From the NCBI GenBank assembly GCA_022885665.1, contig JAGQDJ010000030.1:310001-374000 (forward strand): a DNA stretch of 64,000 bases, written 5' to 3'. This document shows positions 10,762-22,905 of this stretch, piece by piece. Under the pieces are notes generated by a model. The model was not told the origin of the DNA and made no database searches. It saw nothing but the letters and a program-made list of their open reading frames with translations. The stretch comes from Triops longicaudatus (lineage: Eukaryota > Arthropoda > Branchiopoda > Notostraca > Triopsidae). Each line of letters starts with the position of its first letter. The first letter of the stretch is position 1. The translations under genes were made by a program, and so were the position numbers.

Positions 10762-11321
10762 ATTTGAAAAATGAGAAGTAATAAACTGTCTGAACTGTTT
10801 CGTCTCTCTAAACTAACATTGGTTTGCTTTACTGCAACTAAATAAATATTAATTTGGTACCTCTTTTAGAGGAGATAAGACACGTTTATTTACATAACTG
10901 GACTTAAGAAATAAAATCATTTCATTAGAGTAGCCAACCTTCTCATGTCGCACAAAATGGCATCAGTAATTATACTAGTTTTGCACTGTGGTGTTAATTA
11001 ATGGACAACACAAATGACATGAACTGTAAAACAAAGCCGCAATAAATGATGATGATAGGTTGAATTGACTAATCGTTACAAAACGCATCACTTCCTCCTT
11101 ACATTGAGGTCACCAACTTAAAAAAATCGTCGAAGTTTTCGAAAACTATCACATTCAAGTCGCAGACTGACGCTGGTATAACAGTGCTTATAGTCTCCCT
11201 TTAAATGTAAAGTTCAACGATGAGAAACACATGAAATATTGCCTTCATCTACAAGATACAACCGTCATTCCTCATGGTAAACAGAATTATATTCCGCACT
11301 ATCTGACTCACTGTTTATAGC

Positions 11322-13192
11322 TTATGATTTCGGAAAATTTGGGCCACAATGAGACTCATTTTGACTAATTTTGCGTTGCTGCAGACGTCGCTTTTCGCGC
11401 ACTTCGTTCAGCAATTGGGCCAGCTCTCCTGCCGTGGTCCGTGGACATGGCGCCCCGTGGTGTCGGCAGCAGAAAGTTCCACTCCCGTGCATTGGCGCCA
11501 CGTTGCAAATATTGACAGTTTGCCCTCCAATTTCGTTTGGCTGGGTACAACATACTGGCAACCGATTACTCCAAGTACCAGAAACAGAAAGCTCATCACA
11601 AACCAACCTTGCCCCTCCGCCTCCTTTATTCACCGCAATAGGTTCAGATGGCTCTGAAACCTGCGCCTGAGGCAATTGTTGTCGGTTTGTTAGCGATCCA
11701 AAGATGGCAGCAGGGTTTCTGAAAATACTGGAGCGCACCGATACTTCCCGCTGCAATAGCTTCTTAGGAACTTGGATGTTAGTATTGCAAGCTGACGGAC
11801 ACAAGTATTGGCTGTCAACCGCCTTACTACAATTACGTGAGCCAATCCAGGCATGCATGGAGCCGAATAAAGGCTCAGCACTACAACAGCCCGCGACAAT
11901 GGTACTTTGCTGCGAATCGAGACCATCGTCGCTTGTTGATACTCTTCCTTTAGCCAGGTCGACTTCGTCCTTGTCGATAACTCCGGGAGGAAGGCTATGG
12001 GCAACGGATGCAGTTTCATCTTCTTTAAAAACGCTTGTAAAACGGAAGAATCGACGACGAGGCAATTTTTCAGAGGTCGCTTGCACGACGCTTTCTTCGT
12101 CCTCTTCCATCTGGAAAATTTCTTCCTCGTTTTCCCAGCCTGTCTCACCGTACTCGGTTTGAGTATCATTATCATCTCCGTCCGACATGTCGGTGCTTTC
12201 TTTGTTCTCCACTAGATGGTTCGCCAAACGCGCTAAAAGGTGTACTGGATCTTCCTCGTCATCCTCCGGTATCTGGAAAAGCCCAATCGCCATGTTAAAA
12301 TACAACAAATATCGCAAATTAATAAGATACTCCTAAACTCTTGTAAATTATTTGTATTCTGCAAAATAAACGAATCATTAACAGACAAAAGCTTACGATG
12401 AAATTCAAATTTTAAAAAAGCATGCTGTAATTTGGACTTTAAATAAGTGCATAATGACAAGTAAACTCATGATTTTAAGCATGAACGACTAATTAGCATA
12501 TTTATAATGAAAAATATCGTACTTGAACACCATCGCTGTGTTTGGGCGGGCCATTGTGCTGTGCAAAGGTGGCGCCACGGTCAATGTCGTTTAAAGCCGT
12601 GTCTGAAGCGCGTCGAACTTGTTGATGGATATACTCAGCTTCGGAACTTTGAGGAATGACATTTTCTGACAAGAAAGGTTGGCTTGCTGCTCGCATAATT
12701 TGACTTTTATGCTGAGCTGTGTTGTGACGGTAAACTGGCTACAAGTTCGTATATTTAAGTTACTCTGAATGACCCAGGATTGTGAGGTTGCTACCTTGAC
12801 GCTTATAACGGCTATTTCGTTAATCAGTGAGCGGAGCTTCTTCGCATCTGCCAAGCGTGTAGTATGGAGGATTTTCTTCTCCAGTTTTTTCACGGGTTTT
12901 GACTTCAAACCTCGCGTAATCACATTAATGACCATGACCAAAAATCCCAAACCGAAAACGATCCACAAAACCAACGTTGTCCGGTATATCCAAAGCCAGG
13001 CTTCACCCTCAGTTTGACCTAAAACACATTTACATAGAATAAAAAACACTCAACGAAATCCTGACTCTACAAACTTCACACTGATGTCCCGTAACTAAAC
13101 TCGTTTCTGTCTGACCTGAATGTTATTCTGTCGTTTATCTGATTTATTCTTTCAGGAGAGCGTATCCAACAACGCAAGCCATTTCAACTTCC

Positions 13193-13237
<45 letters not shown>

Positions 13238-14263
13238 CTGCTACGAAGTCTCCAAATCCAATAGTCGTTAAAGAGATGAACGAAAAATATAAGGCGTCCA
13301 AGTAATCCCAGCCTTCTGCCATAGCGAAAAGGCCAGCCGGTAGCACGATAAAGATGAGAATACCCGGAATTAAGTATAGAAGTACATAGAGAATGAATTC
13401 CAATTTGGTTTTGCGACGTTTTATTTTCGATCGCTGCTGAGATCTTTTGTAAAGCTGGCAGTAAAATAAAATAAAAAAAATAATTACACAAATTAAAACT
13501 TGTGCAAAAATTGTAGCGTACTTTAGCACCGAAGTAGTCACCGAGACTTGCCAGGAGAATTCCATTAACAGGAATCCCGATTAGAGCAAAAATAATGCAA
13601 AACACCCGACCGATACTTGTACTGGGGGCCATGTGGCCGTAACCTAGAATAATAGTAATTAATTGACTTCTGTAACTGATAAAACATCTTTGCAACTGAG
13701 AACAAAACCTTTAAAAAATCAGAATTCAGAAAGGGGTCTTATTGCAGCTTCGAATAAACTATTACTTTACCTATCGTCGTAGTGACTGTGACAGCGAAGA
13801 AAAAGCTGTTGAACATATTCCATCGTAAGGGTGGATCATCTGGACCAAATAAGCAGCCGACATTAGGCATTGACACAAGCCGTTTAAGCAGCTCTTTGCG
13901 ACCTTCGTGATCTAGACTTGCATTGTTCCATATAAACGCCTCTACGGATTACAAACAAATTTCCAACACAACTCAACATTTTCTCCATCTGACTCAATGT
14001 AGACAAAAATACAACCAAATCTCATTTTTTTTAATATGACACCTTTTAGATTTAAAAAATTAACACTTTACAGTTGTGTGGTTAACAAGATCTTTAAATT
14101 TATGGCATGCGAAATTACCGTGAACCTGAATTCTCAGGTCATGAATTTCATGGTGGCGCTCGATTTCAGCCGGCGATTCCAGCGCCATGAACACGGCCCC
14201 GCCAGACAGCAGATACGCTACCACGAAAACGAGCACTGCTAGCCAACGCTTCCATGACATCAT
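11322..14263 (-). CDS. Two-pore-domain potassium channel (K2P, TALK/TASK-2-like)
   Basis: Background (leak) K+ channel of the plasma membrane. Exons (minus): 14263-14119, 13941-13771, 13643-13522, 13454-13238, 13018-12795, 12738-12523, 12272-11322; 681 residues in frame. TM1 follows the start (WLAVLVFVVAYLLSGGAVFM). Pore loop 1 has the filter TTTIGYGH (exons 2/3), and pore loop 2 has TTIGFGDFVAG, with the preceding EGWDYLDALYFSFISL typical of the TASK-2/TALK branch. TM4 is WIVFGLGFLVMVINVI, followed by a basic linker. The remaining roughly 400 residues are a cytoplasmic tail, rich in acidic residues around 12.2 kb and in Cys/Gly near the end, with no recognised domain. The subfamily is inferred; Drosophila ORK1-type is the alternative. 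The start was chosen as the first Met before TM1. Confidence 0.9.
13197..13234. repeat. 38-base A homopolymer next to a K2P splice donor
   Basis: On the coding (minus) strand the intron after pore loop 2 starts GTA and then runs into 38 T residues, so the homopolymer abuts the 5' splice site. Length may be a sequencing or assembly compromise. Confidence 0.9.
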
Positions 14264-17200
14264 TTTTATCTCACTGGTAATTCAACTCACTATTTACCCA
14301 GTAATTAAACTATGTATTACGAGCTTTCAGACTCAATAAAGCTAGTAAATTCCCGGATGAGAATACGCCAATAAACTCACTAAGAATTATTAACTCGACA
14401 CTGATAATGTTAGTGTGAAAAGTAGATACAAAACATTATCCTGGATCATGAACAGCACCACTGTTCGTAAGCAACCATGTCTTCATTTCACACTAGGCAA
14501 AAGCTGGTATATCACTCTCACAATCCAGCGTTCTCCATATGGAAGTTAGCGAAATGTAAACATCAGCGCATAACATGTCCTCAGACGCAATACAACATGC
14601 CAAAAATGCGTTAGTGTTCAATCTAATAGTTAAAAATTCACGATCTTCCAATGTTCAAGTCTTCAACCATCAAAACACTCCTTACTTCTTTCTGTTTCCA
14701 ACTCAGTTATAGAAAAAACACCACAAAAGGCACAATAAGTCACTAAGTACGCTTTGTACGGTTCAAGTAACAAACCGACCACTTTCCGTGTGTAACAGCG
14801 TTTTCTGGTACCGAAATGGTCTTTTTGACCTTCTGCCGCACTTCTAGCGTCTATTTGCTTGATGTAGTAACGTACCAACGCAATATGAACGGTTGCGTTA
14901 CTGTCTTTTCCTAGCGTTGCTATTTTCCTGCTTTGGTCTTTTCGGTTTACACAGAGAAAGCTCGAACCAAAGGGTCAAAAAGAGGTTTGAGGAGCGTACA
15001 GGAGGGGGTCACATCTTTTGCATCTGCCGGAGATCGTTCGAGGGTTCTTTTGTACTCGTGGGGCCCCTCAGTGCGTCAAAAGGTGCCTCTGGGCGTAGCA
15101 AACGGTTGCAGCGAAAATCGAGTGTGAAGCTGATTAAAGGCTTGACGAACGTTTCCTGAGCGCTTTGAAAGCTGGAATAACTATTAGGGGATTTTTAGCA
15201 ATAGAAGTATTAGTTCAACGCCACAACCAGGAAACTTTAAAATAAGTACTGATTCAACCGCTCTTTGCTGGACGAAAGCGGATTCCTTTGGACCTTTACG
15301 GTTCTTAAGAAGGAGTTATCTCGTTGAAGTAACGAATAGCACTAAAGAAAGGGCAGAGGAGTTGCAATGATTTATCAATCAGTGCTTCATATCTGTTTTT
15401 TTTATTCATCTGCTCCTTAGTCATCTGCTCGAATAAATGACACGTAATATCAGAAGAGCAAAATTTAATAGAATTGAGACTTTGCTTCGGGAAAACAAGA
15501 TAAATTATTCTTTTTTTGCGAAAAAAATGGAAATTAAAAAAGGGAAATTTACGACATGTAAAATTTAATAATAAGTTGTGACAGTGAAATAATATATGAA
15601 AAATAAAATAAAACGGAAAATTGGTTTATGGAACAATCGAGAAAAATCTACGTGCTGACGTTTTGTATTCTAGAATTGATGCTAGAACTGATTTTAGGGC
15701 TGATTTTACCTCTAGAAAGTGATCTGACATTAGGCATTCGTGTTCATGGCAGTACGGTACTTGTCACTCCAGGTTAAAGAAGATAATAAGTCAATGATTC
15801 TATTGTTCGTAAGACAATGAAAGCCTAAAGTGTTTGTTTTGGATGCTTATCAAACTGTACTTTGACATTATGTAGCAATATTATTGCATTTCCTTATGTC
15901 AGTGCTAATAAAGCAGTTTCATAGTAGGTGCATTTCAGGAAAAATTATAATTGTTGTTTCCCATAAGGTTTGGCTAGCAACTAAAGCGAATCAGATTGAT
16001 CTAGCGATAATCATTAATTGACTTTAGAGTAATGACCTATCAAGTTAAGGGCCAATTAAAGAACGACAAAAAATAAATTTTCAAGAAATCCACGTGACTA
16101 AAAATCAAATTCGGGAATTCCTATACCGTGATCGATGTCCTTTTTTAAGCCACATTGCCGCTGTCTTGTGATTTGAATAGTGAACTTTCGTAGTCGATTT
16201 CGCCAATGTTGTGTAGGATTATTAACGGCCTTCTTGACAGGAAAGTCATGCTTTTAATGAGTGAGGTGATGTTGTCATCAATTTGTGAAAAACATGCAGA
16301 AATTTTTAAGTGACTCACTCTTTTCTGCTTTTTTAAGAAACGAAATAAATCTTATGCCGATAAAAAGTGTATGAAAATTGCTTGGTAATTTCTTTTGTGT
16401 TTAGAAATTGGGTCGTTGGTCACTTCTGACCTCCTTCCAGCATAATAATTGTCAAAGATAAGCCCGGGCCTCTTTATGCAACATCCGTTACTTGAAATCC
16501 GTATTAATTCGTTGTAATCTTCAATGCGATACGTGTTCTAGTTCAATTACTTTCACGTCAGACTTTCAAGTGACTCACACAATGCAGGCGAAGGCTGCAT
16601 TCCATAAGAGTATTCCATAAGTAAGGAGATGCCTGGAGCCTAAAACCGATTAAAAGTGTTCTTGCGAGGGAAAAAAAAAGGCAAGACGTACAATAAATCT
16701 GCTAGAAGGACCCTAATGAACCACAAAGCAGCAACATATTTTAAAAAAAATAATACTAGTAAAATACTTACAAAGTTAAATACATTTCTTCCTGAGAAAT
16801 TTTCATACTTTTATGTTTTACCGTTTTTTTCCTTACAAACTCTTGAGGTAATAAGCAATTATTTTTTTTTTTAAAAAAAGGAAAATTAATATGAATTCAG
16901 TTTTGGCGCTAAAACCCAATTAGCCTGAGGCTCGCGCTGAATCTTTGCTTGGAGCATCCTGATTGGCTTATTCGAGCTGGGTAGGGCATTTGGACATTGC
17001 ATCACAACACAACAGAAGGGCTACCACACGTGAGAAGCTTCATTTCATGTCCAACGAATCTGTCACGTTTCGATGAAGTGAGTGTAGATTTCATTGTAGA
17101 TGTTGCTAGTGTTGCGCTTATCAAATTAGAGGCTCAAACGAACGTATCAGTTTTCGGCTGACTTATCTGCAAATCTTTGATCTAACAGAAAATCAGTTAC

Positions 17201-17323
17201 GTCCGGCTTGTAAGCTTTCTGTAGCTTCTATCTTTCTTGCACCTGTGAAGCCACGTAGCCCGATAACTCTCAAAAAATTTACCAGCTTTCAATAGTTAAT
17301 ATTGCGATCTCTTAAAACGTACA
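14264..17323. other. Intergenic region between divergent K2P and SOAT genes
   Basis: Holds the 5' flanks of both genes. Positions 14890-15330 are more GC-rich than the flanks, and an 88-codon frame without an ATG start is open there; I do not regard it as a gene. No spliceable exons or RNA genes were recognised in the rest. Confidence 0.5.
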
Positions 17324-20300
17324 ATGAATGATGAAGACAACATTGAAACCATCATGGGAGAGCTGGAAAGTGACGACACGCCTGTGGGACTGAGAAAAAG
17401 GTCTGTCAAAATCAAAGAAAATGGCACGGAGATAATCCAAGATAGTCCAGTCCAAGCTAATGGCCATGATGAACGCTGTGAAAAAAATGCCGAAGATTCT
17501 TCACAAGGTATTTGAAAATTGTTGCACAAATAATTAAAAAAAAAACTATTAAATCATGAAAATGATTGTCTTCGCTTTAAAATTTGTCCAAAATACTGAA
17601 AATAATTGCTTTAACAGTGGAATCCTGTAAAACTGTGATAAGAAAACTGAACATTCTTACAAAAAATTGAATAAAAACTATAGAAAACTTCTCTTCTACT
17701 ATAATGTTATTAATCGTAATTTTTTTGCCAGATTCACCTGATTCGGAAGGTAAGGCCAGTAACACCGTCTTACTGCGCCAAACAGCCATGCAAAAAGTCA
17801 AGGAAAGAACTTTGGTAATTTAATTTTTAATTTCTGAATCAATTATATGACGAGAAACCATTGTTTTGTAGAAAATCCAACGACACTTGATGAAACAGAT
17901 GGAAAAAGAGATGGCTGACACGATTGACGAGTTTATGGAGGAAATCGAAACCGCCGAAGTGCCTAAAAGATACCGACTTTTTATGGGAGACTATAATCCC
18001 AGACCTAAAAGGTAAAAAATTGTCCAAAAATGAAAATAACGCTACTTAGTTGAATTAGTTGATTTGAATATGAATTAGAATAGTTGATTTTTTATTTCTT
18101 TTTTCTAGGAAGAAGAGTCCAAGTGGGGCATTGCCGGATAAAGAGTTTTTGCCACGGAATTCGCTTTTAACCGATCTCTTTCAAATCAACCATTTCCAAA
18201 CCATCTACCACATCTTTATCGCCATTTTGCTGCTCCTTTTCCTCAATACTGTGGTCTACGATATTGTAGAAACTGGATCGTAAGCTTTTCATTTCGTATT
18301 TCAATGTTTGCAACATAAACTCCGAAGGAACCTTATGTTCTCATTTATTTATTTATTGTGTTTTCTTTTTATTAGGATCAGTTTAGAATTCCAGTTGATT
18401 CAATGGGCGTTTGGAAACTTCCGAACAGTTCTTGCCATTTGGGTAGCCATGATGTTCTGCTCTTTTGTCATTGTTTATCCAGCTTTTAACACTTGGGCTC
18501 ATCGTCGCCTGCAACTTAAGCATAACAGTAACATTAAACAATTTTCTGGCTGAAATGGGGTAAAACCCCGTTTTGTGTGCACTAACTAGAGCTTTGGCTG
18601 CGTATTTGGGATTGGCTTTGGCTGCTGATGTACGTTGTCTACCTTTCGTTAGCTATTTACATCCCTGCCAAAGAAATCATCGTCACGAAACTCCCACCTG
18701 CCTCTGCCGTTACATTGCTGCTTGAACAAGTAAAAACGAGCGAAGATAATTCCAAGAAATATTATCTTATTATTTTTTTTTCAAAATTTTCCTTTGAATT
18801 TCTTAACTATTTGCTTTTAAAATTTCAAATGAAAATTAGTTTGCCAGTAATTTTAAAGTTATATTTAATTTAAGTTTATTTTGTATATTTTTAATAGTTG
18901 TAGATATAAAAAAGCGATAATTCCATGTAAAAGTGTATTTTCGGGGCTTATTTCTAAATATTTAAAAATGATTTATGCTTATTTATTCTTTTTGAACGGA
19001 TAGACATATTTTAAGTATTGATTTAGGTCCGACTTATTATGAAAACCCACGCCTTTGTGAGATCGAACGTTCCACGTGCGTTAAATACGCCTGCAACATT
19101 CCGCAAACGCACCATCAGCATTGACGGTGATGAAGAATTGGATGCTGATTCACCTTGTCCCGATTTTTCGAAATATTTATACTTTCTTTTCGCTCCGACG
19201 CTTATTTACCGAGATTCCTACCCCAGGTACACATTACCCTATCTTAATTTCACCGTAATTATGGTTTAATACCGACATTTTTTTCTTTTAGGGTACAAAT
19301 GTCCGTCCTATGTGTTTATATATGTTGTATCTTCGATAAGTTAAGTGTTGATTATAGGTTAACTTAAGTTCTTTTGAATTAGGACACGGCGCATTAAGTG
19401 GTCTTGGGTGTGTTGGAATTTCGCGCAAGTCTTGGGCGTTTTGTTTTACTTGTACTTTATTTTCGTGCGGTTTTGTGTCCCCGTTTTCCGCCAGTTCGGT
19501 TCCGCCCATGAACCCTTCACGGCCAAGGCCATGGTACTCTCGGTTTTCGGCTGTATGATGCCCGGCACGTTGGTTTTACTTTGTGGGTTCTTTTGTCTCC
19601 TCCATGCATGGCTGAACGCCTTTGCCGAAATGTTAAGATTCGCTGATCGAATGTTTTACAAAGTAAGAAAAATAATTATTATAGACAAGAACAAAGAGAA
19701 ATAGAAAAACGCGCTTTGTAGTCGGAATAATCTCAGTTGACGGTAGTAGTAAAAAAATAACGTTCTGTTTTTAAAATTTTGTATTAATGACTATCGTTTT
19801 CTTCAGGATTGGTGGAATTCTTCGTCGTACGCGAGTTATTACCGAACATGGAACGTGGTAGTACATGATTGGTTGTACACGTACGTTTACAAAGAAGTGT
19901 ACGAGTTGTGTGGAAGACGCAATCGCACGTTACCGATGCTGATAGTTTTCATCGTGTCGTCCGTCTTCCATGAATACATCATGACCTTCATGTTCCAGAG
20001 CTTTTATCCCATATTGCTGGTTCTTTTCGGCGGTTTTGGTGGTGAGACCGATCTTAGTTTTCTTTTATTATTTTCTTTCCTCTCTTTACATAAACACACA
20101 TAAAAACACTTAAAAGTGAAATCAAAACAGAATATTCCTACATTATCCTTTTATCAAGCGTATTAAAGACCTTTAAAGGTTATTTTGATGATTGAAGATC
20201 TTTTTGATAATTTAGATTATTAACAAAAAAAAATCGTACAAAAAAGTTAAACTTGTACAATTCAGGTACTTCGAAAGTATATTGAAAATTCACTGTCAAG

Positions 20301-20876
20301 TAAAATTGCCGAATCATTCTATGAAGGCTGTCTTTTAGTAGCAAGTTTCGATAATCATGTAGCTTTGTTATTACTTGAAGAGTTTTGTTCCAAGTAATCG
20401 CGAAGTTAAGAACGTGCTTCGAATAACTTTTGCGCCCAACATGGTATTTGTTCTTCGTTTTACAATAATTGTTGTTTTTGACATTGTACTGATTGCACAT
20501 TTGAAATCTCCGTTAGTGACTTTCGCGTTTTTTACTGAAATGGAACGAACACGTCGGTTGGGCAATATCTTTATGTGGCTTACTTTGTTCATGGGAACTG
20601 GAGTGCTTATGAGCCTGTACAGCATGGAATACTACGCAAGAATCAACTGTCCACCCACTTTGGTAATACTTTCCATTTCTTAAAAAATTACATATAAATT
20701 AGAAAAATCAAATAAATCAAATCAACAAAAATAAAGAAATATGTGAAAAATAGGTAGTAGTAATTAAAAAAATAAAATATCTAACAGTTTCTTTGAACTT
20801 CCCATAAAAACAAATTATGCAGGATTCGTGGCTGGATTTTTTCGTTCCCCGTTCATGGACATGCCGAAACCGCTAA
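17324..20876 (+). CDS. SOAT1: Sterol O-acyltransferase (ACAT/SOAT)
   Basis: ER membrane enzyme of the MBOAT family that esterifies cholesterol with long-chain acyl-CoA. Exons: 17324-17507, 17732-17814, 17872-18011, 18109-18279, 18376-18527, 18590-18729, 19027-19226, 19383-19662, 19807-20041, 20517-20662, 20823-20876; 594 residues in frame. It starts with an acidic cytosolic N-terminus. Family signatures are SLLTDLFQINHFQTIYH, YLYFLFAPTLIYRDSYPR, WLNAFAEMLRFADRMFYKDW (the FYxDWWN motif), YYRTWNVVVHDWLY, the catalytic-histidine region SSVFHEYIM, and the end FFVPRSWTCR. Length compares with about 550 for human SOAT1. Exon 10 was started at 20517, which gives the conserved GNIFMWLTLF alignment; the open frame further upstream is intronic. 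Confidence 0.96.
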
Positions 20877-21163
20877 TAGTGCCTCGTGTATTGGAATTCT
20901 TCCCTATACTTATCCTGAAGTGTCAAAATACTACCTCTGTCAACCCGACTTAATTTGATAACAACCTATAATAATAACAATAACGTCAAAATGACCTTGG
21001 AAATATTTTGTCAACCAAAAAAAATTGTGCCTCGCGCTCTCAATCAACTAAAAGGTTTCCTAGTATTTATAGTCAGTAGTAAGTTTAAGTAAAACTTTAC
21101 GGGAACTTTGTTGTGCATTGTTAAGCTTTAATATCCGAATTAGTCCCCCGTTCCTATGTTGTT

Positions 21164-21169
21164 AATAAA
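21164..21169 (+). terminator. Poly(A) signal AATAAA of SOAT
   Basis: Canonical hexamer 288 nt after the SOAT stop codon and before the convergent pentraxin gene, whose stop is at 21343. Confidence 0.55.
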
Positions 21170-21342
21170 AATGTCGAAGAATGATTATAAAAATTGCCGT
21201 TTTTCCTGTACTATTCTTCCTGGTTGATTTTGAGAGCTTTGTTTACTATATTTTCTATGAACGGCCAGTACAATACACAGTACAGGATCTTCTTATTAAA
21301 TGTATTTTCTGAATGATAATTTATACAACACAAAGATTTGAA

Positions 21343-22905
21343 TTAGAAAGCTCCGCAGACAGGAGTAGCGAGAGTGTAGGTGGCGCCACCATACATTTTC
21401 ATGTCAGTGTGATCCCAGCTGACGATGTTACCTTTGGGCTGATCTGCATTGCATCGACGGTGGAAATCGCGTACACCGTATGTTTCTCCTTTGATTCTTC
21501 CACGGACCAGTGGACGCGAATCCAAAAAGTAGTGAATCACATCGCCCTCCATGCCCATCGCAAAGTCGAAACCGTCGTTGAACTTGGTTTGTAATTGGCC
21601 AGCGATTGGCATTCCTTTACCAGGAATGACGTCATTACGAGCCTGTAATTGAGTACGCAAAATTTCAGTGCATATCGTGGTAATGCCTAAGAATTAATCT
21701 GAAAGTATAACCTCGTTACAACGAACCACTCTATAACGAACTTCGGTATACGGGACAGTGTTCAAAGAGGTTTGTTATAGCGATATTAATTGACATAAGC
21801 TTTGCATTCTAGGTTGATATTAGTTAATTAAGTACTCATCGCTCTAATGAACCCTTCTGAAACGAATTTCTGAATCTACAAACAGATTTTCTTTTCACGG
21901 GGTTCGTTATGGCGAGATTTACTGTAAAACTTTTTTAAGTCGTTTTTATTGAATGTATCGTACATTTTCTAGAATTTCGTCATAACGGACGAGGCTCTAA
22001 AAAAAAAATATTGAGTAATACCTCAGGAGCGGTTCCTTGTAATGCCAACACTTCGTTGACATAAAGTTGGAATTTGGCGCTCGAACTTTCCCAAGAATGA
22101 CACAAATGATTCCAGTCAGCGTCCAAAGCGACAGGTTCGTTGTAGATCGTTTTCCCATTGATGATCATTTTGACTCCACCACCGAAGATATTTGGTTCGA
22201 TTTGAGTGACAAGCGAAAACGGTTCCTCAGGCACTAACACAAAATTCAGACATTTCTCAAGCTAAATTAACTCCATTCATCCATTTCGTTACATTCAAAC
22301 CATGCATTGTGTTGTTTTCGCTTTCTTAAAACTCATAAAAAATAACTGTGCCAAATTACCTGCATAGGAAAACGTGGTATGGTTGAAAGTAAAGTTGCTG
22401 GATCGGAGCCAGTAACACAACGTAAAGTCATGAAGGTTGGGCATCGGATTTGGCAGCATGAATTCAATGTACTGAAAGTTAAACATTCTATTATTCAAAA
22501 TTCTTTATTCAAAGCTATTCAGTAACAATCAATGTAATATAATAATTAGTCATTCGCTTATTAGAGCTATTAATCCATTAATTAATCAATTCTTATTTAT
22601 ATTCCAATTTCAGTAGTCTATGGCCATGTATAATGTGAAAATATTTCTTTATTTTACTTAAAAGCAGTGCTTATGCTAACGCAATAATCTTGCTAATTAG
22701 CACCGGTAAGCATTGACCTAATTATTGAAATGCATAAAACGCTTCATCGCATACTTACTTGATAAAAAGCTCTGGTTTGCGTCAGTTTGACTTTCCTCAA
22801 TTTGTCGGCTCCTGATGCTCCATGTTGCCCGCAGTTGTTGGCGCTCGCACCGGCAGCTAACACCGACAAGCCGGCAAACAAGCAGAGTACGAAGACGGGT
22901 TTCAT
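21343..22905 (-). CDS. Secreted pentraxin A
   Basis: Ca-dependent ligand-binding lectin-type pentraxin, probably in haemolymph. Exons (minus): 22905-22759, 22471-22360, 22233-22022, 21642-21343; 256 residues. It has an N-terminal signal peptide (MKPVFVLCLFAGLSVLAAGA) and FTLCYWLRSSNFTFNHTTFS at the start of the jelly-roll. The pentraxin signature HxCxSWxS is intact (HLCHSWES), followed by KFQLYVNEVLAL and a C-terminal IVSWDHTDMKMYGGA with paired Cys. Introns 1-3 have phases 0, 1 and 0, the same as in pentraxin B 2 kb upstream; exons 2 and 3 are the same length (112 and 212 nt) in both, so they are tandem duplicates. Function in innate recognition is inferred from the family. Confidence 0.88.
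21713..21990. repeat. TTCGTTATA-type dispersed repeat in a pentraxin intron
   Basis: The last intron of pentraxin A contains several variants of a CGTTATAACGAAC motif in both orientations (about 21713, 21730, 21770, 21900, 21977). Similar motifs occur at about 2122 and 2353 in a neurobeachin intron and at about 47750. The spacing suggests remnants of one element family, not identified. Confidence 0.5.

Noticed and set aside
13144..13305. Open frames reading through the A/T homopolymer in the K2P gene
   Set aside because: They run through an intron; splice sites and homology give a clean exon end at 13238.
14893..15159. Frame with a signal-peptide-like start in a GC-richer patch
   Set aside because: No ATG start and no homology; no splice evidence.
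20375..20516. Upstream extension of SOAT exon 10
   Set aside because: The frame is open but unlike SOAT; acceptor at 20514-20516 restores the conserved alignment.
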